From positions 296,001-360,000 of the forward strand of contig CANXME010002191.1 of assembly GCA_948144175.1 (NCBI GenBank): DNA of 64,000 nt, given 5' to 3'. Source of the DNA: Closterium sp. NIES-65. Its lineage: Eukaryota; Streptophyta; Zygnematophyceae; Desmidiales; Closteriaceae. Below the pieces are notes generated by a model. That model had not been told where the DNA came from. It did not search any database and saw nothing but the letters and a program-made list of their open reading frames with translations. Of this stretch, positions 1-10,635 are shown piece after piece. A program made the position numbers and the translations under genes. Positions within the stretch are counted from its first letter, which is position 1. Each line of letters begins with the position of its first letter.

Positions 1-2802
1 GGTGGAGCTAGAGGGGGCGGTGGCGGGGGAGGTGGGGGTGGCGGGGGGAGTGGGGGTGGCGGTGGAGGTGGTGGCGGGAGTGGAGGTACTGGTGGAGGCG
101 GTGGAGGCGGAGGTGGCGGCGGAGGAGGTAGCGGAGGGGGCGGGGGTGAGGGTGCCGGTGGGGGCGGTGGCGGTGGAGACGGGGGTGGCGGTGGAGGCGG
201 GGGTGGCGGTGGCGGCGGGGGCCGGAGTGGCTCGTCTCAGCGGAGCAGCTCTGGGGGTGGTCAGCGCCAGCAGCAGCAGCAGCAGCAGCAGCCACAGCAG
301 CAGCAGCGCTCTCGCACCGTCCCCGCCCCTCAGCAGCTCCGTGAGTGGTACTTGCAGCGTCAGCGTGGTGGTGCGTTTGGTCCCTGCCCCTACGTTCTTC
401 GCACCGGCGACCGTGCGGGGGAGAGGTGTGGCGGCACCCACACAGCCCGCCGCTGCTTTGGCCGCCTGACCGACGCCTGGCGTCAGCAGTTTCCGGAGGC
501 CGCTGAGATCCCCCGCTGGGGGGAGCTGTCTAGGGCTGGTGTAGCTATTTATGATCTTGACTTTGATGCTATTCTTTCTGCTATGTATGCTGTGACAGGT
601 AGTGATGAGGATGACTGTTACCGGTGTTTCCCGCCCGACCCGGGCATTGGTACTGCTGCGTCAGGTGCTCGTGAGGCTGCTGCTCTAGGTGCCAGTGCGT
701 CTGTGCTCTCAGGTACTGGTGAGTCTGCCCTCTCAGGTACTGTGTCGGCTTCGGCCTCTCACACCTTCACCCTTGACTCTGGAGCGTCTCGCTCCTTCTT
801 TCGGGACCGCACCACTCTCACGCCGCTGAGTCGGCCGGTAGCGGTGTCCCTGGCTGACCCCTCTGGGGGGCCTGTCCTGTCTCGCTTCTCCACGGTCCTT
901 CCGTGTCCGGCGGCCCCCTCTGGCACCCTGTCTGGTCTCTACCTCCCCTCGTTCTCGACGAACCTGGTGAGTGGTGCTGACCTACAGGATGCGGGTGTCC
1001 ACCAGTTCACTCCTGCTCGTCAGCGGGTGACCCACTGCACGGAGGCTAGCACGGGACGCCACCTGGCTACGTTTACACGTCGGCCAGGGTCGAGCCTGTA
1101 CACACTGACCACTGCTTCTCCTCCAGGTGCTGAGTCTGGTAGAGTCCCTTCGTCTAGTCAGGTGTTTGCCGCAGCGTCCAGGTCTGGTCCTGAGTCTGCC
1201 CCCTGTTCGTGTCGTCGTCTGTCTCACGAGACCCTCCTCTGGCACCACCGCCTTGGCCACCCCTCTCTGCTTTGGCTCAGAGGCATGGCCTCCCGTCTTC
1301 TTGTGTCTGGTGTCCCCCGGTCTCTACCTCCCCTTCCTCAGGGCCCTGGCCCTGCCTGTGTCCCCTGTGTCGAGGGGCGCCAGCGTGCTGCCCCTCACTC
1401 CTCCCAGTTTCCTCCGACAGAGGCCCCGTTGCAGACGCTTCACATGGACGTGTGGGGCCCAGCCCGCGTCCGTGGACAGGGTCAGGAGCGCTACTTCCTG
1501 CTCGTTGTTGACGACTACTCGCGTTACACCACAGTCTTCCCCTTGCGCAGCAAGGGTGAGGTTACTGAGGTGCTGATCGACTGGATCCGCGCAGCTCGTC
1601 TTCAGCTCAGGCAGAGCTTTGGCTCCGACTTTCCTGTGTTGCGTCTGCACTCTGACAGAGGCGGAGAGTTCTCCTCTGGCCTTCTGCGTGCCTACTGTCG
1701 GGCGCGAGGCATCCGCCAGTCCTTCACGCTTCCGGACTCCCCGCAGCAAAATGGGATTGCTGAGCGCCGCATTGGCATGGTCATGGACGTCGCCCGTACG
1801 TCCATGATGCATGCGGCTGCCCCCCATTTTCTGTGGCCGTTTGCGGTCAGGTACGCAGCGCATCAGATCAACCTCCACCCCAGGGTCTCCAGGCCGGAGA
1901 CCTCCCCAGCCCTGCTGTGGACGGGGAAGGTTGGCGATGCGTCGGCGTTCCGGGTCTGGGGATCTCGGGCGTTTGTCCGCGACTTGTCTGCGGACAAGCT
2001 GTCCCCTCGCGCTGCTCCCAACGTCTTCCTGGGGTTTCCCCCCGACGCCCCTGGGTGGCAGTTCTACCACCCCACCTCTCGACGTGTTCTGTCCTCCCAG
2101 GACGTCACATTCGACGAGTCGGTACCCTACTACCGCCTCTTCCCCTACCGCACTCCGTCCCTCCCCCCACCCCCGCTCTTCTTGGTACCAGGTCCCCCCC
2201 CGGTAGACCCCCTCCCCCCTCAGGGTCCTGCCCCTTCAGGTGTGTCCCAGGTAGACGCGGTCGAGCCTGTCGAGGTCACTAGTGACTCTGGTGCTGCTGC
2301 GGGAGCTGAGCCTGGGGGTGCGGAGTCTGGGGGTGCTGCGCCTAGTGGTGCTGAGCCTGGGGGTGCTGAGCCTGGGGGTGCTGCGCCTAGGTGTGCTGAG
2401 CCTGGGGGTGCTGAGCCTGGGGGTGCTGTGCCTGGGGGTGCTGAGCCTGGGGGTGCTGAGCCTGGGGGTGCTGAGCCTGGGGGTGCTGTGCCTGGGGGTG
2501 CTGTACCTGGGGGTGCTCTGCCTGGAGGTGCTTCGTCTCGCCGTGAGCCACTCTCCCCACAGGAGCTGCGTGAGTGGTTTGCCAGGCGCTGGAGGCGTGC
2601 TGCTGGTGCTGGTGGTTCTTCGGCTGCAGAGGGTACTACTGCCACGCGTCCCGGCGGTGCTCGTGCTGTGGGTGCTGGAGCTGCTGGGTCTGAGGTTTCT
2701 CCTGGAGCTGGTGCTGCTGAGGGTGTTGGCGCTGAGCCTGCCGCTGGCGGTCCGACTGACAGTGCTCCTGGTGCTGCTGCTGGAGGTTCTGGAGCTTCTT
2801 GA
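1..2802 (+). pseudogene. Copia-1 Gag C-terminus, protease and integrase (partial)
   Basis: The frame is open from base 1 through a Gly-rich and poly-Gln stretch. A Cys/His cluster at about 382-450 reads C-x13-C-x3-H-x4-C. The copia protease active site LDSGAS is near 770. The integrase HHCC region follows (HHRLGHPSL near 1245; CVPC near 1360), then the D,D,E core with DVWGPARV, LHSDRGGEF and SPQQNG (about 1447-1760). A tail of 15-bp repeats coding EPGGA-type units occupies 2305-2535. The frame ends at TGA 2800-2802, before reverse transcriptase, whereas intact copia polyproteins read on. I take the stop as a mutation. The start is outside the window. Confidence 0.88.
2305..2535 (+). repeat. 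15-bp coding minisatellite (EPGGA units)
   Basis: About 15 tandem copies of a 15-bp unit (GAGCCTGGGGGTGCT and variants) lie inside the copia-1 polyprotein between integrase and reverse transcriptase. The unit is a multiple of three, so length changes keep the frame. Confidence 0.85.
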
Positions 2803-3002
2803 GGTGCTGCTGGAGTGGGTGCTCCTGCTGGGGGTACTGGTGCTGTTCCTGCTGTTTCTGGCGTCGCCGCGCGGCCCCGACCGTACTTCGTTCCGCTCCT
2901 GCAGCAGGTTCTTGGTTTTTACACCTCCTCCTCCCTTAGAGGGTCCACAGCCTGTCCAGTCGCAGCCACAGCTACAGCCTGCCTCCCCTTACTGGAGGTC
3001 TT

Positions 3003-5054
3003 ACTGAGCGTCGTGAGCCTGCATCTCGTCCTGCGTCGCCTGTTCGTACTGAGCGCGCTAGTGGTCGCGGGTCGCGTCAGCGTCCTCCTCCTGTCCCTGG
3101 CACGCACCGGATGTCACTGCGTCCGTCCACTGCTCCTCTGCGTGCCCCTTTGCCTTCTCCTCCTGCTTCCTCTCTTCCTGCTCTTGCCGACCCGGAGTCG
3201 GACTCTCTTCGTGCTGCTTGTCCTACTGTCACGCGTCTCCTTGCTACTGCTGTCACTGACCCTTCCTTCGCGTCGTCTGCTGCGTCTGCCCTTGTCACTG
3301 AGCTTGTCGACTTTGCTGCGCGTTGTCGTCTAGACTACGCTGCCAGTCTTGTTGCTGAGTCTGGGTCTGCCTGTCCTCCGTCCGTCGGGGGTGAGTGTGC
3401 CCTTGGCACGGACGTCCTTGAGGACAGGCAGGAGGAGTTCCAGTGTCTGGCCGCCGCTTCACCTCATCTCGCGTCTGTACTGCTAGCCCCTGAGGGAGAC
3501 CCGGATGCACCAGACATCCCGACTCCGCGCTCTTACGCGGAGGCGATAGAGGGTCCCTACTCCTCTCAGTGGCAGGCAGCTATGGATGCAGAGATGGCTT
3601 CCTGGAAGTCCACAGGCACCTACGTCGACGCTGTTCCCCCTCCTGGGGCGAACATCGTCAGTGGCATGTGGATTTTCAGGGTGAAGCGGCCGCCGGGTTC
3701 TCCGCCTGTCTTCAAGGCGCGTTACGTGGCTCGTGGCTTCAGTCAGCGGCAGGGGGTTGACTACTTTCAGACCTTCTCCCCCACCCCGAAGATGACCACT
3801 CTTCGGGTTCTGCTGCACGTTGCTGCTCACCGTGACTACGAGCTGCACTCTCTCGACTTCAGCACCGCTTTCTTGCAGGGCAGTCTGCACGAGGAGATCT
3901 GGCTGCGTCGCCCACCTGGCTTCACTGGGTCTTTCCCTCCTGGTACCCAGTGGAGTCTCCGGCGTCCAGTCTACGGTCTCCGCCAGGCGCCACGTGAGTG
4001 GCACGACACACTGAGGACTACGCTCGCGGCACTTGGGTTTGCTCCTTCTACTGCCGACCCGTCGCTGTTTCTGCGCACCGACACCTCACTGCCGCCGTTC
4101 TACATCCTCGTGTACGTCGACGACTTGGTCTTTGCCACAGCTGACACTGCTGGACTCGCCTACGTGAAGTCCGAGCTGCAGAAGAGACACACTTGCACTG
4201 ACCTGGGTGAACTGCGCAGCTACCTTGACTTGCAGATCACCCGGGACAGAGCACGCCGCACCATTACCCTGACTCAGTCACACATGGTGCAGCAGGTCCT
4301 TCAGCGCTTCGGCTTCACGTACTCCTCGCCTCAGGCCACTCCTCTGCCTACTCGCCACTCGCTCTCAGCTCTGCCTTCGGATGAGTCCGTAGAGTCGAGT
4401 GGCCCGTTTGCAGAGCTTGTTGGCTGCCTCATGTACCTGATGACCTGCACACGACCTGACCTTGCATACCCTCTTAGCATTCTCGCACGCTATGTTGCTC
4501 CTGGGAGACACCGACCAGAGCACATGGCTGCAGCGAAGAGGGTGTTGCGCTACTTGTGCAGTACGTCGGGCATAGGGCTAGTGCTTGGAGGGCGCAGTCC
4601 AGTGGTCCTCACTGGGCACGCAGACGCTTCTTGGGCTGACAACCAGGCTACGCAGCGGTCGTCACAGGGTTACACCTTCAGCCTTGGTTCCGGCTCTGTT
4701 TCGTGGCGGGCTACCCGCTCGTCTTCTGTTCTCGGCTCCAGTTGTGAGGCTGAGATCTACGCTGGGGCTATGGCTGCACAGGAGTTACGCTGGCTCACCT
4801 ACCTGCTGACCGACCTTGGAGAGCAGCCTCGTTCTCCTCCAGTCCTGTACGTAGACAACAAGGCCATGCTGGCCTTGTGTCGAGAGCAGCGACTGGAGCA
4901 CAGAACGAAGCACATTGCTCTCCGCTACTTTCTTGCTCGTGAGCTACAGCAGCGTGGACAGTTGCGACTTGCGTACGTGGCCTCTGAGGCCAACACTGCT
5001 GATGTCTTCACCAAGGCACTTGCGCCTTGTGATCATCAGCGTTGTTGCACGTAG
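3003..5054 (+). pseudogene. Copia-1 reverse transcriptase and RNase H
   Basis: This is the second half of the copia polyprotein, in a different frame from the integrase part. Reverse transcriptase starts with MDAEMASW near 3581 and includes KARYVARGFSQ, LDFSTAFLQG, VYGLRQAPREWH and the catalytic YVDD near 4110. RNase H follows with DASWAD and SCEAEIYAGA, ending in the usual ANTADVFTKAL. The frame stops at TAG 5052-5054, where the otherwise near-identical copy at 26.64 kb has CAG and runs on 13 more codons. The last residues are therefore lost. The 3111 ATG is internal and not a true start. Confidence 0.9.
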
Positions 5055-5308
5055 TTGGGTCTTGTGCCTGTCTTGCCTCACTTGCTCTCCTCTTGACCTT
5101 GCTTGTACCTTCGCCTATATATACTCTTGCTCTTGCTTGCTTGACTCTTGTATATCTCTATATATGATCTTGCATGTGAACTGGCCTTCTGGCCTTTGAA
5201 CTTGTGCTCGGAATGCGTGGTGACTTTGTGATCCACCCTGAGCTTTGCTTTGCTTTGCTTGACTGGTCTTGTGACCCCTTGTTCTCCCCCACTTTGCCTA
5301 TGGGGGTG

Positions 5309-5440
5309 TGTCAGAACATTATAGCTTACTTATTTGTGTAGGCTATAGTGGGGTATCCCATAGGGGGTACAACCCAATTAGGGTTTCCTATTTGTACTCA
5401 CTTCGTTCATAGTCATTTCATTCTCGTTCATTTCTTCTCA
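5309..5440 (+). repeat. Copia-1 3' LTR (132 bp)
   Basis: Begins TGTCAGAACATTATAG and ends CATTTCTTCTCA. The same 132-bp sequence recurs at 26904-27035 at the end of the copia derivative. The LTR is short for copia and is related in sequence to the LTRs of copia-2 and of the small element at 21343-22880. Confidence 0.9.
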
Positions 5441-5809
5441 CATCCGACAGGCGTATATCAGCCTAAGGACTCCGTGTCCTCGAGCCAACTACTCCAGGAA
5501 CTACTGGAAACCAAGATGACCTCAGAGGAGAAGGTCAACAACTACCTTAACCGCTGTCGGAGACTTCGCGATCAAATCGTGAAGTTGGGAAGCACGATAT
5601 CGGATGAAATCTTCGTCAACATCGTGCTCCAAGGGCTCGGCCCAGAGTGGCGGCCCTGCAAGGCGCTTCTCCGACAGCAGTGGGTCATCTCGGAGGCCGC
5701 CCTTTGCGCCGCCCTTCTCATCGAACAGAGGGATATGGATCAGCAGCGACCAGCGCCGCGACGAGAACGCGAACGGCTCGCCTTCTACGCCGATAACAAC
5801 GAAGAGTGA
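5441..5809 (+). pseudogene. Gag (UBN2-type) remnant of an older copia element
   Basis: About 120 codons resemble the copia Gag domain (UBN2/Retrotran_gag_2). Visible are LLETKMTSEEKVNNYLNR, LRDQIVKLGS, the IVLQGLGPEW stretch and ALLIEQ, then a basic tail ending at the stop 5807-5809. It starts directly at the copia-1 LTR boundary, so copia-1 interrupted it. It belongs to a different family from the Gag of copia-2. No downstream zinc knuckle or pol is visible before copia-2, and I did not find the continuation beyond copia-2. Confidence 0.7.
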
Positions 5810-6176
5810 CGGCCGACAAGACGCACGAGGCGACGTGCGTTCAGCCCAATAATAATACCCGATGTTACTATGCACTCCTCACCGTAGAAAGGAACACACA
5901 ATATCGGGAATGAACACAAGCGTCAGACGGTTGGAATTTCGGACGGTTACAGCACATCTGAACCGTCGGAAGCAAACGGCATCGACAGCTGCAGGCAGGA
6001 TGGTTTTGGCGGGAACAGTTACGAAACTGTACGCGCCGAACGGTTGGGATGCAGTTGAATAAGGGAATGTACCCCTTAGAGTACATGGCTAGCTAGGACG
6101 TTTCAGATTCCCTTGTACTCATATTTATACCGCTGTATTTGCATGTTTTCATTATCTCAGACATTTTACATTCACT
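5810..6176. other. Spacer between copia elements, no gene seen
   Basis: 367 bp between the gag remnant and the copia-2 LTR. It is less GC-rich than its surroundings and may be decayed remainder of the same older element. The final five bases (TCACT, 6172-6176) are one copy of the copia-2 target-site duplication. Confidence 0.6.
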
Positions 6177-6287
6177 TGTCAAAATGAGGAATGAAATGTT
6201 CCATTGATGTTGGTTGGGGTACATATAACAAACCCTAACTTCTGTACCCCCTAAGACAAACCTCACTACAGGCTACAACATTTGACA
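6177..6287 (-). repeat. Copia-2 3' LTR
   Basis: 111 bp, apparently identical to 13293-13403. The adjacent 6288-6310 read on the minus strand gives GGCTATGGGGGTG, the polypurine tract shared by all the LTR elements here. Confidence 0.93.
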
Positions 6288-6484
6288 CACCCCCATAGCC
6301 TAAGTGAGGGGTGTCTAGCAAAAAGAGTACGGTCACAAGACCAGTCCAAAAGAAAACAAAGCTCAGGGTGGATCACAACGTCACCACACACTCTGAGCAC
6401 AAGCAACAGTGGCCACAAGGCCGGTCCAAGAGATCACAAGTATATATAGTAAGTGTACAGACGAAGCAGGCAATAAACTCAAGT

Positions 6485-7440
6485 CTACGCATGACTAGAA
6501 CCTGTGTCAACAAGGCCTAACTGCACACAACACCTCTGGTGGTCACAAGGCGGAAGCGCCTTGGTGAAGATGTCTGCAGTGTTGGCCTCGGACTCTACAA
6601 ACTCGAAGCGAGCCTGTCCACGCCTCTGCAACTCTCGCAGAAGAAAGTACCTGACGTGAATGTGCTTCACTCTGCTCTCCAGTCGCGGCTCACGACAGAG
6701 GAGGATCGACGCCTTGTTGTCAGTAAACAAGGTCGGTGCAGAGCTCGGCCGCTCACCAAGGTCGGCGAGCAAGAAGGTCAACCACCGCAACTCCTGTGCC
6801 GCCATGGCACCAGCGTAAATCTCAGCCTCAGTTGTAGAGGTCGAGACAGAAGAGGAGCGCGTGGAACGCCAGGAAACAGCTCCAGAACCCAGACTGAAAC
6901 AGTACCCCTGAGTAGACCTGTGAGTCTCAGCGTCGTCAGCGTAAGAGGAGTCACAGTGACCAGTGAGTACGACAGACTGCTGCCCTCCAAGAACTAGCCC
7001 CACGCCTGATGTAGTCGCTAGGTACTTCGCCACCCTCACAGCTGCCGTCCAGTGAACAGGACGGTGTCTCCCTGGCGCAACAAAGCGCGCAAGGATGCTG
7101 AGAGGGAAGGCGAGGTCCGGGCGAGTACAAGTCATCAGGTACATGAGGCAACCCACAAGCTCTGCGTAGGGACCACTAGGCTCAAACGGCTCGTCAGGAA
7201 AGGGACCAGTGAGTCTGTGGTCAACAGCTAGAGGTGTGCGCTGTACGGTGGAGTGCTGAAGCCCGAACCGCTGAAGGACCTGCTGCACCATGTGTGACTG
7301 TGAGAGTGTAATGGTGCGAGCGGCTCTGTCCCTGGTGATCTGCAGGCCAAGGTAGTGGCGCAGCTCACCAAGATCAGTGCACGTGTGTCTCTTCTGCAGT
7401 TCGGACTTCACGTCTGCCAAAGCAACCCTGTCCGAGTGGC
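6485..7440 (-). pseudogene. Copia-2 reverse transcriptase end and RNase H
   Basis: Continues the polyprotein after a one-base frame change just downstream of the YVDD motif. It reads ADVKSELQKRHTCTDLGELR, then RNase H with CDSSYADD and TEAEIYAGAMAAQELRW, and the terminal ANTADIFTKALPPCDHQRC. The C-terminus QLGLVDTGSSHA shows what copia-1 lost by its early stop. The break is a single-base loss near 7440 when compared with copia-1. Confidence 0.9.
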
Positions 7441-10400
7441 GAAAACGAGGTCGTCGACGTAGACCAGAACAAAGAACGGTGTGGAGCCACGACGAACGAA
7501 CAGCGACGGGTCGGCAGAAGACGGCTGGAACCCAAGGTCAGAGAGGGTAGAACGCAGAGTGTCGTGCCACTCACGAGGGGCCTGGCGAAGACCGTAAACA
7601 GGTCGCCTCAGCCTCCACTGGGTCCCAGGAGGGAAAGTGCCAGTGAAGGCCGAGGGACGACGCAACCAGACCTCCTCGTGTAGACTGCCCTGAAGGAAAG
7701 CAGTGGAGAAGTCAAGAGAGTGTAACTCGTAGTCTCTTTGTGCTGCTACGTGTAGTAACACCCGAAGAGTGGTCATCTTCGGGGTAGGTGCGAAGGTCTG
7801 AAAGAAGTCAACTCCCTCGCGCTGACTGAAACCTCTAGCCACGTAGCGCGCCTTGAAGACCGGGGGAGATCCCGGTGGCCGCTTCACCCTGTAGATCCAC
7901 ATGCCGTCGACTACGTTCGCCCCAGGGGGGGGAACCTCATCGACGTAGGTGCCTGTGGATATGTAGGAGGCCATCTCTGCGTCCATGGCAGCTCTCCACT
8001 GAGAGGCCCAAGGCCCTGACACTGCCTCAGCGTAAGTGCGAGGAGTCGGAATGTCAAGGGCGTCGGGGTCACCCTCAGGGGCGAGGAGCATGGCACAGAG
8101 ATGAGGGGAAGCAGCCGCCAGGAACTCTAGCTCAAACTGCCTGTCCTCTAGGGCGTCACAGCCAAGGGCAGACACACCCCCGACGGCCAGAGGACTGGTA
8201 GGAGGAGCAGCCACAAGCGTGGTGGCGTAGTCAAGGCGACGGGTAGAGGCAAAGTCAGTAACTGCGGCAGTAAGAGCAGACACAGAGGACACATAGGCAC
8301 GAGGGTGAGTAACAAGAGAGGCGAGAACACAAGAGAGAACAGGACGGTACGTGCGGTAGTAGTCAGTGACAGGAGCAGGGAGCGACACGGTGAGGGCCGA
8401 CTCAGGAGGAGACGGAAGCACAGACTGAGACGGACGAGGTGGACTAGAACAAAGTAAGGCAGTACGAAGGTCAGTGAAGGGAACAGGAGACGAGGGACGA
8501 GCACGAGGGGAGCGACGAGTAGCCCAAGAACGAGACGGAGGAGGAGAGGACAAAGGCGGAGAACTGGGGAAAACAGCGGGGGAGGAGTCAGGAGGAGGAA
8601 ACGTGGGACCGTAGACAGGAGGAGAGGCGGAGGAGGGAGGAGAAGGGGAGGGGAGACCAAGGATCCGAAGACCCGAGACAGGAGGAGGAAGTGGCTGCTG
8701 CTGCTGCGGCTGTGACTGCTGCTGCTGCGGACGCGGCTGCTGCTGGGACTGCTGCTCCTGCGGGTCCAGCTGCTGCTGCTGCTGCTGCTGCTGCTCCTGC
8801 GGCTCCAGCTGCTGCTGCTGCTCCTCCAGCCGCTGTAACTCCCTCTCCTCTCTCTCCAACGCCAGCTGCTCGTCACGGGCACGGCGAACACGAGCCTGGT
8901 GCCTAGTCGGGTAGGGGTGGGGGGGTGGAGTAGTGTCCGAAGCAGCGGCAGCTCCAGAGTCCACCCTAGAAGAACTAGGCGCACCACCCCCAGAGGCAGC
9001 ACTAACACCAGCTCCAGACCCAGGCTCACCTGAACCCGAAGGAGGCGCACCCTCACCCCCAGACGCAGCACCCCCAGTGTCCGCGCGGCCAGCACCAGCT
9101 CCCGGACGACAAGAGTCCTCTGCACCCACCGGGTCAGCTCCAACTCCAGAACCAGAAACTCCAGCTCCAACCCCAGCTCCAACTCCAGCACCCCAAGAAC
9201 CAGAAACTCCAGTGCCAACTCCAGCTCCAACTCCAACTCCAACTCCAGCACCCCCAGAACCAGAAACCGGTACAAGAACAGGCGCCGCACCAACCTCTCG
9301 AGAGCTAGCACCAGCGGCACGCTGCGAGGAGGACTGTGGGGAGGGAGGCTGTACCGGAGGGGCTACCGAAGGAGGAGGGGTAGCCTGGGACACACCTGAC
9401 GGGGCTGGACCAGGGGGGGGAGGCTGTACCGGGGGAGCAGGAGGGGGAACGGCAGTCAGGAAGAGGGGGGGAGGAGGAACCGGGAGACCTCGACTGGGGT
9501 ACCTGACGTAGTACGGAGTGGACTCCTCGAAACGGACGTCACGGGAGTCAAAGAACCGGTGAGAGGGAGGGTGGTAAAAGGTGAAGTCAGAGGAGTCCTC
9601 AGGGAAACCAAGGAAGACACAGGGGACGGCACGAGGCGAGAGCTTGTCCGCGGAGGTGTCGCGGACAAGAGCCAAGCACCCCCAGACACGAAACCGCGAC
9701 GCAACACCAGGGGACCCTGTCCAAAGACTGGTCGGTGAAACCTCTGGTCGAGAGACACGTGGCCAGAGGTTCAGCTGGTGCGCGGCGTACCTGACCGCGT
9801 AGGGCCACAGAAAATGGGGGGCACAGGCGTGAGTCAGGGAGGTGCGGGCGATCTCCATGACCAGGCCTATGCGGCGCTCAGCAACCCCATTCTGCTGTGG
9901 GGACTCTGGAAGCGTCCAGGACTGACGAATGCCCTGCTCGCGACAGAATCCAGCGAGAATGCCGGAGCGAAACTCACCCCCACGGTCGGAGTGGAGACAG
10001 CTGACACGACGACCACGAGTGTCCTCAGTGGTGAGCAACCACCTGATCAGCGTAGAAGTCACCTCAGACTTCTTCGCCAGAGGGAACACTGTGGTGTAGC
10101 GGGAGAAGTCGTCAACGACCACCAGAAAGTAACGCTCACGCTCAGGGCCTAGACGAGGGGCTGGGTCCCAGACGTCCAAGTGAAGCGTCTCAAAAGGCTC
10201 GGTGGCCGGACGAAGGGAGGAGGAGTGAGGGGTGGCGCGCAGCCTACCCTCGACGCAGGGACGACACGGCGGCGCAGGCGAAGGCGGCAGCGACGGCAAG
10301 ACACGTGGGAGGCCTAGGACAAGACGCTGACTAGACATAGCGCGCAGACGTGGAAGGGACGGGTGCCCCATCCGGTGGTGCCACAGAACGGTGGGGTGGG

Positions 10401-10564
10401 CAAGCGACCGGCAGGAGCACGACGCAGCGACTGGAACAGACGTAGGAACCTGACACGACACAGACACCTGGGGGGACGTAGCAACCTGGTGAGACGCGGG
10501 GACCCGAACGGGGGGGGGAACCGGGGGCAGTGGCAGTAGGGGGGGCTGCTGGTGCGGCCGCTGG

Positions 10565-10603
<39 letters not shown>

Positions 10604-10635
10604 GGCTGCGGCTGCTGCTGCTGCTGCGGCTGCTG
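7408..10635 (-). pseudogene. Copia-2 integrase and reverse transcriptase
   Basis: Same frame as the Gag-protease part, following the in-frame TAG at 10636-10638. It contains poly-Gln, the integrase zinc region (HHRMGHPSLPRL; CRPCVEGR), the D,D,E core (HLDVWDPAPR, LHSDRGGEFRS, SPQQNGVAERR), a long Pro/Gln/Gly-rich linker (about 9.3-8.5 kb), and reverse transcriptase (MDAEMASYIS, KARYVARGFSQRE, LDFSTAFLQG, YVDDLVFAT). It ends out of frame at 7408. The TAG lies where CAG codons cluster, so a C-to-T change is the simplest cause. Read-through cannot be excluded. Confidence 0.9.

Larger units (their letters stand above)
1..5440 (+). mobile_element. Copia-1: Ty1/copia LTR retrotransposon, 5' end outside window
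   Basis: The order Gag tail, aspartic protease, integrase, reverse transcriptase, RNase H is that of Ty1/copia. The 5' LTR and Gag start lie before base 1. The 3' LTR is 5309-5440, preceded by a purine tract (TATGGGGGTG). The coding region is broken by a stop at 2800-2802, two frame changes in the linker before reverse transcriptase (about 2.92 and 3.00 kb) and an early TAG at 5052. It is therefore a recent but defective copy. It has landed in an older copia gag (5441-5809). Confidence 0.93.

Noticed and set aside
8690-9510. Plus-strand Ala/Pro-rich frames opposite copia-2
   Set aside because: Antisense shadows of the Gln/Pro-rich linker in the copia-2 polyprotein.
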